Shown piece after piece: positions 26,511 through 36,053 of a DNA stretch of 64,000 nucleotides. Position 1 is the first letter of the stretch, and the number at the start of each line of letters is the position of its first letter. The translations under genes were made by a program, and so were the position numbers. Under the pieces are notes generated by a model. That model did not search any database, was not told the origin of the DNA, and saw only the letters and a program-made list of their open reading frames with translations. This stretch comes from Amycolatopsis alba DSM 44262 (lineage in GTDB: Bacteria; Actinomycetota; Actinomycetes; Mycobacteriales; Pseudonocardiaceae), in NCBI RefSeq assembly GCF_000384215.1, contig NZ_KB913032.1:1389021-1453020 (forward strand), written 5' to 3'.

Positions 26511-27218
26511 GTGACTACTCCGCATCGGCTAGTGCTGTGGGACATCGACCAGACCCTCGTGGACCTGCGCGGCATCGGCGCCGCCTGGTACGCGACCGCG
26601 CTCGCCGAGGTCGCGGGCGTCGAACTGCGGGAGCTGCCGAAGTTCGGCGGCCGCACCGAACGCGCCATCAGCGCGGACATCCTGGCCTCGCACGGCGTCG
26701 AGCCGACCGACGACAACGTGCGCAAACTCTGGCTCGCGCTGATCGCGGTCTCGGAGGACCATGCCCCGACGCTGTCCTCGAACGGCCGGGCGCTCCCTGG
26801 CGCCAAAGACGCGCTGAACGCCTTCGCCGCGCATGGCGGCGTCGTCCAGACACTGGTCACCGGGAACCTGCCGGAGATCTCCGTGCACAAGCTGACCGCG
26901 TTCGACCTGCACGAACACGTGGACTTCGAGATCGGCGGCTACGGCTCGCTCTCGGCGCACCGGCCGGATCTGGTGCCCGCCGCCGTCGGCCACGCTTCAG
27001 CGAAGCACGGCACCGACTTCGCGCCCACGTCGGTCGTCGTCATCGGCGACACCCCGGACGACGTGCGGGCGGCGCTCGACAACGGCGCCGTCGCGGTGGC
27101 CGTGGCGACCGGGCAGTTCAGCGCGGAGGAACTGGCCGACACGGGCGCGCACACCGTGCTCGACGACCTGTCCGACCTGGCAGCGGTACATGCGGCCGTG
27201 CTCGGGGGCGCCGACTAA
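26511..27218 (+). CDS. HAD-superfamily hydrolase
   Basis: A 235-residue phosphatase-like protein. Motif I is LVLWDIDQTLVD near the N-terminus (nucleophile Asp and acid Asp two residues on), motif II is the Thr in LVTGNLPE, and motif IV is VVVIGDTPDDVRAA. A helical cap lies at about 20-95. The substrate is probably a small phosphate ester but cannot be named. The GTG lies 7 nt after TAACGT, suggesting leaderless expression. Confidence 0.88.
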   Translation: MTTPHRLVLWDIDQTLVDLRGIGAAWYATALAEVAGVELRELPKFGGRTERAISADILASHGVEPTDDNVRKLWLALIAVSEDHAPTLSSNGRALPGAKDALNAFAAHGGVVQTLVTGNLPEISVHKLTAFDLHEHVDFEIGGYGSLSAHRPDLVPAAVGHASAKHGTDFAPTSVVVIGDTPDDVRAALDNGAVAVAVATGQFSAEELADTGAHTVLDDLSDLAAVHAAVLGGAD

Positions 27219-27227
27219 ACTCCCTCC

Positions 27228-28148
27228 ATGGCATACCCAGGCGGCAACGGCTGGCCGGAGCAGCAACCGCAGCAGCCCTACCAGCAGCAACCCCCGCAAC
27301 AGGGTTATCCGCCGCAGTACGGCCAGTACCCCCAGGAGCCGTACCAGGGTTACCAGCAGTTCCCGCAGCAGACGTACCAGGGATTCGCGCCGGAGCCGCC
27401 GAAGAAGAGCAAGAAGGGCCTCTGGATCGGCCTCGGCGCGCTCGTCCTGGTCATCGCCGTCGGCGCGACGCTCTTCTTCGTCCTGCGTGATGGCGAAGAC
27501 CCGCAGCCACAGGCCGCCCCGCCGCCTTCGCCCGCGCCGTCGTCTTCGGCGCCTTCGGCGTCGAAACCGCCGCCCACGAGCAGCGGTGCCCAGAAAGACA
27601 ACAAAGTGCCCTCGACGACGCCCGGCTGGCAGGGGATCCTGTCAGCCAAGGACAAGGTGGCCTACGACCTTCCGGCCTCCGGCTGGGAGACCAAACCGGG
27701 CCAGATCGTCGGCTACAACGAGGGCGAGTTCAAGATGGTCATCCACGAGGCGTCGACGTACAAACTCGGTGCCTGCCCGGATGCCCGAGGCTCGAACCGC
27801 GGTGTCGTCGGCTTCGCCACCGCGGACCAGATCCCGGTCGAAAACGCCGCCAGGGGCGCGGTCCGGCTCTGGATCCAGTCCGCCACCGGCAAGGCCGACG
27901 TCCCGCTGCCCGACATCAAGCAGGTCCCGATCGCGAGCGGGGCGATCCAGGCGGTCAGCTCCACCGGGACGTTCACCCCGGCCGAGACCGAGGACTGCCG
28001 GGCACCGAGCGTGAAGATCACCTCGGCCGCGTTCAAATCCGGCGACCAGACCATCTGCTTCGTGATGGCCATCGACCAGGGAACCCCCGACGCGCTGGCC
28101 GAGGCGGACGCCCAAAAGATCCTCGCGAGCTTGAGGCCACAGCAATGA
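27228..28148 (+). CDS. Membrane-anchored protein with Gln/Pro/Tyr-rich N-terminus, paralogue 1
   Basis: The 306-residue protein has a cytosolic tail of about 60 residues rich in QQPYQQQP-type repeats, one membrane segment at about 65-85, a Pro/Ser linker, and an extracytoplasmic domain from about 125. That domain opens TPGWQG, then AYDLPASGWETKPGQIVGY and GACP. The same order occurs in the next gene and in the gene at 31190. Function unknown. A TAAACT hexamer ends 6 nt before the ATG. The next gene overlaps it as ATGA. Confidence 0.8.
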   Translation: MAYPGGNGWPEQQPQQPYQQQPPQQGYPPQYGQYPQEPYQGYQQFPQQTYQGFAPEPPKKSKKGLWIGLGALVLVIAVGATLFFVLRDGEDPQPQAAPPPSPAPSSSAPSASKPPPTSSGAQKDNKVPSTTPGWQGILSAKDKVAYDLPASGWETKPGQIVGYNEGEFKMVIHEASTYKLGACPDARGSNRGVVGFATADQIPVENAARGAVRLWIQSATGKADVPLPDIKQVPIASGAIQAVSSTGTFTPAETEDCRAPSVKITSAAFKSGDQTICFVMAIDQGTPDALAEADAQKILASLRPQQ

Positions 28149-29005
28149 CCGGCCCCGGTGGGCACTCCGACGAACCGCGAACGTGGTTCGTCGATCCGCT
28201 CACCGGGCAGCCGCTCGAACCCGAATCCGAACAGACGAGCCCGCTCCCGGTCGTCCGGGACGCCGTCCCGCCGCGCCGTCGCTTCCGCCTCGGGCCGGCG
28301 CTGGGCATCTTCGGGCTGATCCTCGTCCTCGCGGTCGGCACCACGGCCACCTACCAGGCCAAGACCGCGCCACCGCCGTCCGCGCAGGACCTCGTCCTGC
28401 CCGACCCGACGCCGCCCAGCCGGATCGAGCCCGTGATCGAGGGCTGGCAACCCGTGCAGTCCGACGATCACCCGCTCGTTTTCGACGTCCCGCCGGACTG
28501 GAAGATCGAAGATCCCGACGTCGCCATCGGGTACGAGACGCCGGCCGGGGACCTCGTCACCCTCCAGGGGGTCGCCCGGTACCACCGCGACTTCTGCCCC
28601 GGCTCCGATCTCTCGGCGCGGGCGACGGCGGGGTTCACCACCATCGACGAGGGCGAGGTCGGCGGCGTCGCCCAGGCTGCGGAGGAAACGACCCTGCGCT
28701 GGGCCGAGGCCGCGTATGGCGCACTCGGCGGACAGTCGCCGAAGACCGAAATCGGCAAGGCCGGACCGGTGCGGGTCCTCGAGGGCGGCACGACCGCCAC
28801 CGCCGTGACCACCACCGTCGTCCCCGCCCCGGACGCGCCGTGCCCGGCCCCCTCGGTCGCGATCACCGCGATCGCCCTCCCGTTGCGGGCGGTGCCCGGA
28901 TCCGGCCGGTACCACGTCCTTCTGGTGCAGGCGGACCAGGAGATCCCCGACGCGGTAGCCAGGGACATCGTCCTCAAGATGGGTGAGAGCATCCGTCGCG
29001 AGTAG
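28145..29005 (+). CDS. Membrane-anchored protein, paralogue 2
   Basis: A 286-residue single-pass protein with its membrane segment at about 45-65. The outer domain repeats the pattern of its neighbour: EGWQPVQ, then FDVPPDWKIEDPDVAIGYE and DFCPG. The start overlaps the upstream stop by 4 nt, so the two are co-translated. The domain has one or two further cysteines (CPAPS). Function unknown. Confidence 0.8.
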   Translation: MTGPGGHSDEPRTWFVDPLTGQPLEPESEQTSPLPVVRDAVPPRRRFRLGPALGIFGLILVLAVGTTATYQAKTAPPPSAQDLVLPDPTPPSRIEPVIEGWQPVQSDDHPLVFDVPPDWKIEDPDVAIGYETPAGDLVTLQGVARYHRDFCPGSDLSARATAGFTTIDEGEVGGVAQAAEETTLRWAEAAYGALGGQSPKTEIGKAGPVRVLEGGTTATAVTTTVVPAPDAPCPAPSVAITAIALPLRAVPGSGRYHVLLVQADQEIPDAVARDIVLKMGESIRRE

Positions 29006-29075
29006 CACTCCCCTAAGGGAAATATGGGTCCCGTGCCGGATGTGTCCGACCGGCTCCCGCGCCTACTTTGATTCC

Positions 29076-31253
29076 ATGCCAACAGGGGGAAGCGGGACGG
29101 CCGCGCCGGGCCGGACGCACAAGATCACCGCGGTGCTGAGGCACCGGCTGCCTTTCACGACCCTCGTCACGATGACCATGCTCGCGCTCGCCTTGGCCAC
29201 GGGCGCGCTCTGGTCGGCCGCCGAGGATCGCGCGGTGTACCCGTACATCGCGTATGGGCTGCCGTCGCTCGAATCAGGCCGGTGGTGGACCGTGCTCACC
29301 GGACCGCTGTTCGCGGTCGTCCCGCTGTACTACCTGCCGATGGTGCTCAGCTTCGCGTTGTTCGCCGGATTCGCGGAATGGCGGCTCGGCACGCGCCGGG
29401 CGATGGCGATCGCCATCGGCGGTCAGTTCGTCAGCGTGCTGGTGGCCGTCCAGTTCCTGGCGCTGAGCCGCAACTCCGGCTGGGAGTGGGCCGAACGGAT
29501 CGCCGGCACCCTCGACGTCGGGTTCTCCGGGGGCGCGCTCGCCGCGGTCGCGGTCGCCAGCGCCACCCTGCGCCCGCCGTGGCGCCTGCGGTTGCGCGCC
29601 GGGCTGTGCGTCTACGCCGGGATCGCGATCATCTTCGTCGGCACGCTCGCCGACCTCGTGCACTTCTTCGCCCTCGTCCTCGCCCTGCCGTTCGGGCGCA
29701 AGTTCCTCGGTTCGAAGGATCCGGGCCGTGAACGGCGGCCGAGCCTGCGCGAGTGGCGGTTCTACGTCGTGGCGGGCCTGCTGGTGCTGACGGTCGCCGA
29801 GCTGGTGATGGCCTTCGTACCGGGCAACGGCCCCTTCGGTTCGTCCGAGGAGCTCTCGCTCTCCACCTGGGAAGTCGTCATCCTGTGCCTGATCGTGGTG
29901 CCGATCATGAACGGCCTGCGCAAGGGCAGCCAGGTCGCCTGGTGGAGCGCGATGATCCTGACCTCGTTCGTCATCCTGCAGGTGATGGCCTACGGCGGGG
30001 TGCTCGCGCTGGCCGAGGTCTTCGGTGACGACGGCGGGCTGATGGATCCGCCGCTGTTCTTCGTGGACAACCTCCTGTGGACGGTCGAGTTCGCGTTGCT
30101 GATCTCGTCGCGGGGCGCCTTCCGGGTGCCGTCACGCCGCAAGCGCCGCCGTCTCGGCCGGATGGGCAACCCCGCGCTGGCCCGCACCCTGCTCAGCCGT
30201 CACGGCGGAAGCACGCTTTCGTGGATGACGACGTGGCCGCAGAACTCGTACTTCGTGGCCGCGGACGGCAAGTCCTACCTCGCCTACCGGCGCCACGCCG
30301 GGGTCGCGATCGCCCTCGGCGACCCGATCGCCCCGGACGGCGCCGCCGACCGCACGATCTCGGAGTTCATCACGATGTGCGAGAACACCGGTCTCGTGCC
30401 GTGCCTGTTCTCCGCCACCGGCGACACCACCGCCAAAACCGACGAACTCGGCTGGAAGCAGGTCCAGGTCGCCGAGGACACCCTGATCGAGCTGGAGACG
30501 CTGGAGTTCCGCGGCAAGCGCTGGCAGGACGTGCGGACCGCGCTCAACCGCGCCAAGAAGGACGGCATCGAGTTCCGGCTCGTCCGGCTCGCCGACCAGC
30601 CGCGCGCGGTGATCAACCAGGTGCGCGCGATCTCCGAAGAGTGGATCAGCGACAAGGGCATGCCGGAAATGGGCTTCACCCTCGGCGGGGTCGACGAGGC
30701 GATGGACCCCGAGACCCGCGTGGGCCTCGCGGTGGACGCCGACGGCGTGGTCCACGGCGTGACGTCGTGGATGCCGGTCTACACCGGCGCGGGCGCCGTC
30801 GGCGGCTGGACCCTCGACGTCATGCGCAAGCGTGCCGACGGATTCCGCCCGTCGATGGAGTTCCTGATCGCGTCGTCGTGCCTGGCATTCCGCGAGGAAG
30901 GCGCGAAGTTCGTTTCGCTTTCAGGTGCCCCGCTGGCGAGCTCCGGCGAACCCGCGCACGCCGTCGAGCGGGTGCTGGACGCGCTCGGCACGATGATGGA
31001 GCCGTTCTACGGATTCCGGTCGCTGCACGCGTTCAAGGCGAAGTTCCAGCCGCGGCACGTCCCGCTGTACCTCGCGTTCCGCGACGAAGCGGATCTGCCG
31101 CGGATCGGGATCGCGCTCGGCCGGGCCTACCTGCCGAACACCGGGCTGCTGCGGCTGGCGAAGCTCGCGCGCTCCGGCAGCAAGAAGCCTCAGCGCAACG
31201 TCGAAGGCGGCGGCGTGATGGTCTTGCGGTCCGCTTCCGGGACACCCCGGTAG
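29076..31253 (+). CDS. MprF-like membrane protein with C-terminal DUF2156 domain
   Basis: A 725-residue integral membrane protein. The first 330 or so residues hold about nine helices, beginning with a rhomboid-like group that may be a flippase-type domain. The C-terminal half is the DUF2156 acyltransferase fold, with NSYFVAADGKSYLAYRRH, RAKKDGIEFR and FYGFRSLHAFKAKFQPRH. In MprF this half transfers lysine or alanine from tRNA to phosphatidylglycerol, giving resistance to cationic peptides; the amino acid here is unknown. A TACTTT hexamer ends 6 nt before the ATG. The last 64 bp overlap the convergent gene's 3' end. Confidence 0.83.
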   Translation: MPTGGSGTAAPGRTHKITAVLRHRLPFTTLVTMTMLALALATGALWSAAEDRAVYPYIAYGLPSLESGRWWTVLTGPLFAVVPLYYLPMVLSFALFAGFAEWRLGTRRAMAIAIGGQFVSVLVAVQFLALSRNSGWEWAERIAGTLDVGFSGGALAAVAVASATLRPPWRLRLRAGLCVYAGIAIIFVGTLADLVHFFALVLALPFGRKFLGSKDPGRERRPSLREWRFYVVAGLLVLTVAELVMAFVPGNGPFGSSEELSLSTWEVVILCLIVVPIMNGLRKGSQVAWWSAMILTSFVILQVMAYGGVLALAEVFGDDGGLMDPPLFFVDNLLWTVEFALLISSRGAFRVPSRRKRRRLGRMGNPALARTLLSRHGGSTLSWMTTWPQNSYFVAADGKSYLAYRRHAGVAIALGDPIAPDGAADRTISEFITMCENTGLVPCLFSATGDTTAKTDELGWKQVQVAEDTLIELETLEFRGKRWQDVRTALNRAKKDGIEFRLVRLADQPRAVINQVRAISEEWISDKGMPEMGFTLGGVDEAMDPETRVGLAVDADGVVHGVTSWMPVYTGAGAVGGWTLDVMRKRADGFRPSMEFLIASSCLAFREEGAKFVSLSGAPLASSGEPAHAVERVLDALGTMMEPFYGFRSLHAFKAKFQPRHVPLYLAFRDEADLPRIGIALGRAYLPNTGLLRLAKLARSGSKKPQRNVEGGGVMVLRSASGTPR

Positions 31254-32107
31254 GTCTTGAGGATCTTCAGGATCTGCTCACGGTCGGCTCCGCCCGGCGT
31301 GTCCTGGCCCGAATAGACGGCCAGGGCCGCCGAGGCGTCGCCCAGCTGCGGCGCGAGCACACCGATCAGGGCGCGCCGCTCGCCACACGGTCCCGGCGGG
31401 GTCACGACCTCGGCGAGCAGGATGCTCGCGGGGACCTTCTTGCCGGAACCGAGCGTGAACTCGGCCGCTTGGGGCGGTTCCAGGGTGATCTTGGCCGTGA
31501 GCGGGCCGTTCTCCGGGTTGTAGGCGCTGACGGCGAGGTCGTCGACCGCCTTCCGCGCCGCGGCGGCTGGGTCGGCGACCTTCACGTTCGCCACGCCACT
31601 GCCGCCGATCCTGCTTCGCTTCTCTTGCGGGCAGTAACCTTCACCGACGAAGGCACTGGCGACCATCGTGATGCCGGGGACCTGGGTGCCCTTCTCCCAG
31701 CCGTGGATCGTGCCGGGTTTCGGCGTCCAGTTCGGCGGGACGTCGTAGGCGTAGACGCCGTCCTTCCCGGCGACCGACTGCCAGCCTTCGGTCACCGGCG
31801 GCGCGATGACCTGCGGCGACGGCGTGTAGACGGTCGGGGTCCGGGGCGTCGGGGCGCTGCTGTCCGACGAGCGGTCGCTGTTGTTCGCGAGGGCGGCGAC
31901 CGCGATGACACCCAGCGTGGCGAAGAAGCCGTACATGGCCCTTCGCCCGCTTCGCGACATCGGTTGCTTCGCAGGCTTCGGCGCGGGTTCCGGTTCTGCG
32001 GGAGCGGGCGAGTAGCCGGACGAGTCCGAGGGCTGATAGCCCCCGAACCCGTCCAGCGCCGCGTTGTCCTCGTAGCCGGGGGAATCCCCGCGCTTCTTGC
32101 CGAACAT
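31190..32107 (-). CDS. Membrane-anchored protein, paralogue 3
   Basis: A 305-residue protein with a Pro-rich cytosolic tail, RSGRRAMYG, a membrane segment at about 57-75, and an outer domain with EGWQSVAG, AYDVPPNWTPKPGTIHGWE and GYCPQ. These match the two proteins encoded at 27228 and 28145, so the three form a family around the MprF-like gene. It starts within the proS stop (TAATG), so it is translated after proS. Its 3' end overlaps the MprF-like gene by 64 bp on the other strand. Confidence 0.8.
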   Translation of the reverse strand: MFGKKRGDSPGYEDNAALDGFGGYQPSDSSGYSPAPAEPEPAPKPAKQPMSRSGRRAMYGFFATLGVIAVAALANNSDRSSDSSAPTPRTPTVYTPSPQVIAPPVTEGWQSVAGKDGVYAYDVPPNWTPKPGTIHGWEKGTQVPGITMVASAFVGEGYCPQEKRSRIGGSGVANVKVADPAAAARKAVDDLAVSAYNPENGPLTAKITLEPPQAAEFTLGSGKKVPASILLAEVVTPPGPCGERRALIGVLAPQLGDASAALAVYSGQDTPGGADREQILKILKTYRGVPEADRKTITPPPSTLR

Positions 32108-33855
32108 TACGAGCGGACGAGCTTGACCAGATGCTCCACGACCGCGTCGACGGCGATCTCCTCGCGGTCTCCGGTGCGGCGGTCCTTGACCTCGACGACA
32201 CCGTTCGCCAGGCCACGCCCGACGACGAGGATCGTCGGCACGCCGACGAGTTCGGCGTCCGCGAACTTCACGCCAGGGGAAGCCTTGCGGTCGTCGAGGA
32301 CGATCTCGATCCCGGCGGCGTTCAGTTCGGCGGCCAGCTTCTCCGCGCCGGCGGCGATCGTCTCGTCCTTGCCCGCGATGACGACGTGCACGTCGAACGG
32401 CGAGACCTCACGGGGCCAGACGAGGCCGAGATCGTCGTGGTTCTGCTCGGCGAGCACGCCGACCAGCCGCGAGACACCGACGCCGTAGGAGCCCATGGTG
32501 ATGCGGATGGGCTTGGAGTCGGGGCCGAGCGCGTCCAGCGAGAACGCGTCGGCGTACTTGCGGCCCAGCTGGAAGATGTGCCCGATCTCGATGCCGCGCG
32601 CGGCGACCAGGGTGCCCTTGCCGTCGGGCGAGGCGTCGCCTTCGCGGACCTCGGCGGCCTCGATCGTGCCGTCACCGGTGAAGTCGCGGCCCGCGACCAG
32701 GTCGACCACGTGGTGGTCGCGCTCGTCCGCGCCGGTGACCCAGGAAGTGCCCTCGACGACGCGCGGGTCGAGCAGGTACCGGACGCCGTTGTCCTTCAGC
32801 GCCTTCGGGCCGATGTAGCCCTTGACGAGGAACGGGTTCTTGGCGAAGTCGGCCTCATCGAGCAGCTCGAACTCGGCGGGCTCGAGGGACACTTCGAGGC
32901 GCTTCGTGTCGACCTCGCGGTCGCCGGGGAGGCCGATGGCCAGCAGCTCCCACTCCTTCGCGCCCGGCTGACGGACCTTCACCAGGACGTTCTTGAGCGT
33001 GTCCGCGGCGGTGAAGGTGCGCCCGAGGTCCGCGTTGTTCAGGAACGCGACCAGCGATTCGATGGTCGGCGTGTCCGGCGTGTGATGGACCTTCGCCTCG
33101 GGCAGCCCCTCGACCGGCTTGGCCTCGGGCACGGGCGTGGTGACCGCTTCGACGTTGGCCGCGTAACCCGATTCGGTGCTGCGGACGTAGGTGTCCTCAC
33201 CCGTCTCGGCGACGGCGAGGAACTCTTCGGAGGCCGAGCCGCCCATCGCGCCGGAGGTCGCCTTCACGACGACGTACTCGATGCCGAGGCGGTCGAACAT
33301 CCTCGTGTAGGCCTGGCGGTGCAGCTCGTAAGACTTCGCCAGGCCCTCGTCGTCGAGGTCGAAGGAGTAGGAGTCCTTCATGACGAACTCACGGCCGCGC
33401 AGGATGCCGGCGCGGGGGCGCGCCTCGTCGCGGTACTTGGTCTGGATTTGGTACAGGACGACGGGATAGTCCTTGTACGAGTTGAACTCACCCTTCACGG
33501 TGAGCGCGAAGAGCTCCTCGTGCGTCGGGCCGAGGAGATAGTCGGCACCCTTGCGGTCCTTGAGACGGAACAGGGCGTCGCCGTATTCGGTCCAGCGGCC
33601 GGTGGCTTCGTAGGGCTCCCTCGGCAGCAGCGCGGGGAACTGGAGCTCCTGCGCGCCGAACGCGTTCATCTCGTCACGGACGACGTTCTCGATGCGGCGC
33701 AGCACCCGCAGGCCCAGCGGCAGCCAGGAGTAGCCGCCAGGGGCCACCCGGCGGACGTAGCCGGCGCGTACCAGGAGCCGGTGGCTCGGTACCTCGGCGT
33801 CCGCCGGATCCTCGCGCAGGGTGCGAAGGAACAACGACGACATCCTGGTGATCAC
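32107..33855 (-). CDS. proS: Prolyl-tRNA synthetase
   Basis: It charges tRNA-Pro with proline in the cytosol. The 582-residue bacterial-type enzyme has the class II motifs [25 protein letters not shown] and [11 protein letters not shown], the editing insertion at roughly 220-400, and the C-terminal anticodon-binding domain with [14 protein letters not shown]. The GTG at 33855 has GAGGAG upstream and gives the family N-terminus [14 protein letters not shown]. The downstream membrane-protein gene overlaps its stop. Confidence 0.95.
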   Translation of the reverse strand: MITRMSSLFLRTLREDPADAEVPSHRLLVRAGYVRRVAPGGYSWLPLGLRVLRRIENVVRDEMNAFGAQELQFPALLPREPYEATGRWTEYGDALFRLKDRKGADYLLGPTHEELFALTVKGEFNSYKDYPVVLYQIQTKYRDEARPRAGILRGREFVMKDSYSFDLDDEGLAKSYELHRQAYTRMFDRLGIEYVVVKATSGAMGGSASEEFLAVAETGEDTYVRSTESGYAANVEAVTTPVPEAKPVEGLPEAKVHHTPDTPTIESLVAFLNNADLGRTFTAADTLKNVLVKVRQPGAKEWELLAIGLPGDREVDTKRLEVSLEPAEFELLDEADFAKNPFLVKGYIGPKALKDNGVRYLLDPRVVEGTSWVTGADERDHHVVDLVAGRDFTGDGTIEAAEVREGDASPDGKGTLVAARGIEIGHIFQLGRKYADAFSLDALGPDSKPIRITMGSYGVGVSRLVGVLAEQNHDDLGLVWPREVSPFDVHVVIAGKDETIAAGAEKLAAELNAAGIEIVLDDRKASPGVKFADAELVGVPTILVVGRGLANGVVEVKDRRTGDREEIAVDAVVEHLVKLVRS

Positions 33856-33981
33856 TTCTGGGCTCCTCGCTGGAATTACCTGCTTAGACGTTCTGCGCAG
33901 CGTAGTCACCCCACCCAGGGACGGTTCAACCGGTTATCGCGGGCGCCCGGTTTTGTCGGTGGGTGTCGCTAGCGTGCCTGC

Positions 33982-34335
33982 ATGGGTATCGAACTGGGCA
34001 TGATCACGATCGACTGCGCGGATCCGCGCGGGCTCGCGGCGTTCTGGACGGAGGCGCTCGGGGTGGGAGTGGATCAGGACTACGAGGGCGAGTTCCTGAT
34101 CCTGCACCCCAAGGCCGGGGCCGGGCCGGTGTTCGCGTTCCAGCGCGTGCCGGAGCCGCGCGTCGCCAAGAACCGGGTCCACATGGACTTCGTCAGCGAA
34201 GACAGGCAGAAGGAGGTGGAACGTTTGATCGGACTGGGAGCGAAGAAGGTGGACGAGCACGAGATGCCGGGCATCGCCTGGACGGTGCTGGCCGATCCGG
34301 TGGGCAACGAGTTCTGCGTCGCGACCCACGGCTGA
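33982..34335 (+). CDS. Glyoxalase/VOC family protein
   Basis: A 117-residue protein with the paired beta-alpha-beta-beta-beta modules of the vicinal oxygen chelate fold: LGMITIDCADPRGLAAFWTE, then RVHMDFVSEDRQ and VLADPVGNEFCV. Likely metal ligands are in HMDF and the Glu of NEFCV. The substrate is unknown. TAGCGT ends 6 nt before the ATG, pointing to a leaderless message. Divergent from proS. Confidence 0.82.
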   Translation: MGIELGMITIDCADPRGLAAFWTEALGVGVDQDYEGEFLILHPKAGAGPVFAFQRVPEPRVAKNRVHMDFVSEDRQKEVERLIGLGAKKVDEHEMPGIAWTVLADPVGNEFCVATHG

Positions 34336-34356
34336 GTCACGTCCCGCCGATCGCCG

Positions 34357-34461
34357 GTGTCGTCCGTCTGATCACGCGTGTCGTCCATCCGGTCACGAGC
34401 GTCGTCCGTCTGGTCCCGAGCGTCGTCCGTCTGATCACGCGTGTCGTCCGTTTGGTCACGC
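34357..34461. repeat. 21-nt tandem repeat, family E copy 2, left block
   Basis: Five units of exactly 21 nt, consensus GTGTCGTCCGTCTGATCACG followed by C. The unit core GTCTGATCACGC is shared with the blocks at 9181 and 36054. Confidence 0.9.
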
Positions 34462-34544
34462 GTGAGATCCGTTGACGATCATCACCGCACCGGTAGGCCC
34501 ACGGGGCGGCAATCGGCGCTGTCCGGGAAGACGTGCGCGCAGCC

Positions 34545-34606
34545 GTGATCAGCCGGACGACACACGTGATCAAGTGGACGACACACGTGATCAGCCGGAC
34601 GAGACC
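34545..34606. repeat. 21-nt tandem repeat, family E copy 2, inverted block
   Basis: Three 21-nt units in reverse orientation (GTGATCAGCCGGACGACACA type). With the block at 34357 they would form a stem of about 60 bp. Confidence 0.9.
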
Positions 34607-34641
34607 ATCGGGCCAGGCGTACCGGTCACGTCCGGCCTCGG

Positions 34642-34986
34642 TCAGAGGTCGTCCGGCTCGGGCATGAACTCGCGGACCTCTTGCGCGCAGCGGCAGGCGA
34701 CGGCGATCTTGGCCGCCCACTCCAGCGCTTCTTCGCGCGTGGGCACGTCGACGATCGAGAATCCGCCGAGGTACTGCTTGCCCGCCGCGGGCGGGGCGTC
34801 GGTGACCGTCCCGTCGGTGGCCACCACGCTCGTCCCCTGCCGAGGTGTCAGTCCGCCCCCGAACACCCACACACCGGCGTCCATGGCGGCCCGGACCACG
34901 GTGACCGACGCTTCGGTCACGGCGGGCAGATCCTCCTCGGAGATCCGCATCGTGCCTTCGTCGAACGAGATCAGGTACTTGGTCAC
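34642..34986 (-). CDS. YCII-domain protein
   Basis: A 114-residue protein of the YciI/DGPF group with KYLISFDEGTMRI at the start, VWVFGGGLTP in the middle and KQYLGGFSIVDVPTREEALEWA. These are ferredoxin-like folds of unclear function, often near sigma factors; no sigma factor is nearby. The GTG start has AAAGGAGT upstream. Confidence 0.82.
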   Translation of the reverse strand: MTKYLISFDEGTMRISEEDLPAVTEASVTVVRAAMDAGVWVFGGGLTPRQGTSVVATDGTVTDAPPAAGKQYLGGFSIVDVPTREEALEWAAKIAVACRCAQEVREFMPEPDDL

Positions 34987-35087
34987 TTCCGACTCCTTTG
35001 TCTCCCCGGCCAGAGAAGAGAGTCTCGTACCTTCGGCTGTGGAAGGGCAACGGATTCCGCGGCGGGCCCTCTGGTCAGAATGGCGGC

Positions 35088-35990
35088 ATGACGGAGCGAG
35101 CCATCCTGCCCTGGTCCGATATCGAGCTGCCCGAGGGCCTGAGCGCGCGGCTCTACGATGGCACCGGTCCGCTGCCGGACGGTGGACTCGATGACGCCGA
35201 GGTCTACGTGCTGCCGTACGACGCCGGTTCAGAGCCGTCGAAGCTGATCGCCCGGCTTCCGTCGCTGAAACTCGTGCAGGCGCTTTCGGCCGGGGTGGAG
35301 AAGCTGGTCCCGCTGGTGCCGGCGGGGGTGAAGCTGGCCAACGGCCGCGGCCTGCACGACCTCAGCGTGGCCGAGCACGCGCTGGCGCTGATCCACGCGT
35401 CCCAGCGGGATCTGCCGCGCTGGTTCGCGCAGCAGGTGAAGGCGTCGTGGGAGCGCGAGCACACGCGCTCACTGGCGGACAGCCGGGTGCTGCTCGTCGG
35501 CCACGGCTCGATCGGCCAGGCCATCGAGCGGCAACTGGTCGCGGCCGAGGCCGTCGTGACCAGGGTGGCGAGCACGGCCCGGCCCGCGGACCGCGTGCAC
35601 GGTGTCGATGAACTGGCGGAACTGCTGCCGTCCGCCGACATCGTGGTCCTGATCCTGCCCGAAACGCCCGCGACCATGGGCTTGTTCGGTGCCGCGGAAC
35701 TCGCCGCGCTGCCGGACGACGCCCTGGTGGTGAACGTCGGGCGGGGCTCGGCGATCGACACCGCGGCGCTGACGGCGGAGGCCGTCTCCGGACGGCTGCG
35801 TGCCGCGCTGGACGTCCTCGACCCGGAGCCGCTGCCCGCCGGGCATCCACTGTGGACCGCGCCGGGCGTGATCATCACGCCGCATGTCGCGGGCGGGTCG
35901 GCGTCGTTCTACCCGCGCGCGAAGCGGCTGGTCACCGAGCAGTTGCGCCGCTACGCCGCCGGAGAAGAACCGCTGCACGTCGTCGGCTGA
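35088..35990 (+). CDS. D-isomer-specific 2-hydroxyacid dehydrogenase
   Basis: A 300-residue NAD(P)-dependent oxidoreductase. The nucleotide site is VLLVGHGSIGQAIE near 137, the substrate Arg is in NVGRGSAID near 222, and the catalytic His is in TPHVAGGS near 264. The N-terminal catalytic half is short, as in the actinobacterial branch. CAGAAT ends 6 nt before the ATG. The substrate is not known. Confidence 0.88.
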   Translation: MTERAILPWSDIELPEGLSARLYDGTGPLPDGGLDDAEVYVLPYDAGSEPSKLIARLPSLKLVQALSAGVEKLVPLVPAGVKLANGRGLHDLSVAEHALALIHASQRDLPRWFAQQVKASWEREHTRSLADSRVLLVGHGSIGQAIERQLVAAEAVVTRVASTARPADRVHGVDELAELLPSADIVVLILPETPATMGLFGAAELAALPDDALVVNVGRGSAIDTAALTAEAVSGRLRAALDVLDPEPLPAGHPLWTAPGVIITPHVAGGSASFYPRAKRLVTEQLRRYAAGEEPLHVVG

Positions 35991-36053
35991 CGCACTCGAC
36001 GCGGTGCCTCTGCCCGGCTCGTCCGCCGGGCTCGCGGCCAGGACGCGGACGTG

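Larger units (their letters stand above)
34336..34641. other. Convergent intergenic region made mostly of 21-nt repeats
   Basis: Apart from about 83 nt in the middle (34462-34544), nearly all of this gap is repeat family E: five units on one side and three inverted units on the other. No gene is visible. Confidence 0.75.

Noticed and set aside
34357..34606. Regularly spaced short repeats that could be a CRISPR array
   Set aside because: Units are contiguous 21-nt repeats without unique spacers, the second block is inverted, and no cas gene is near.
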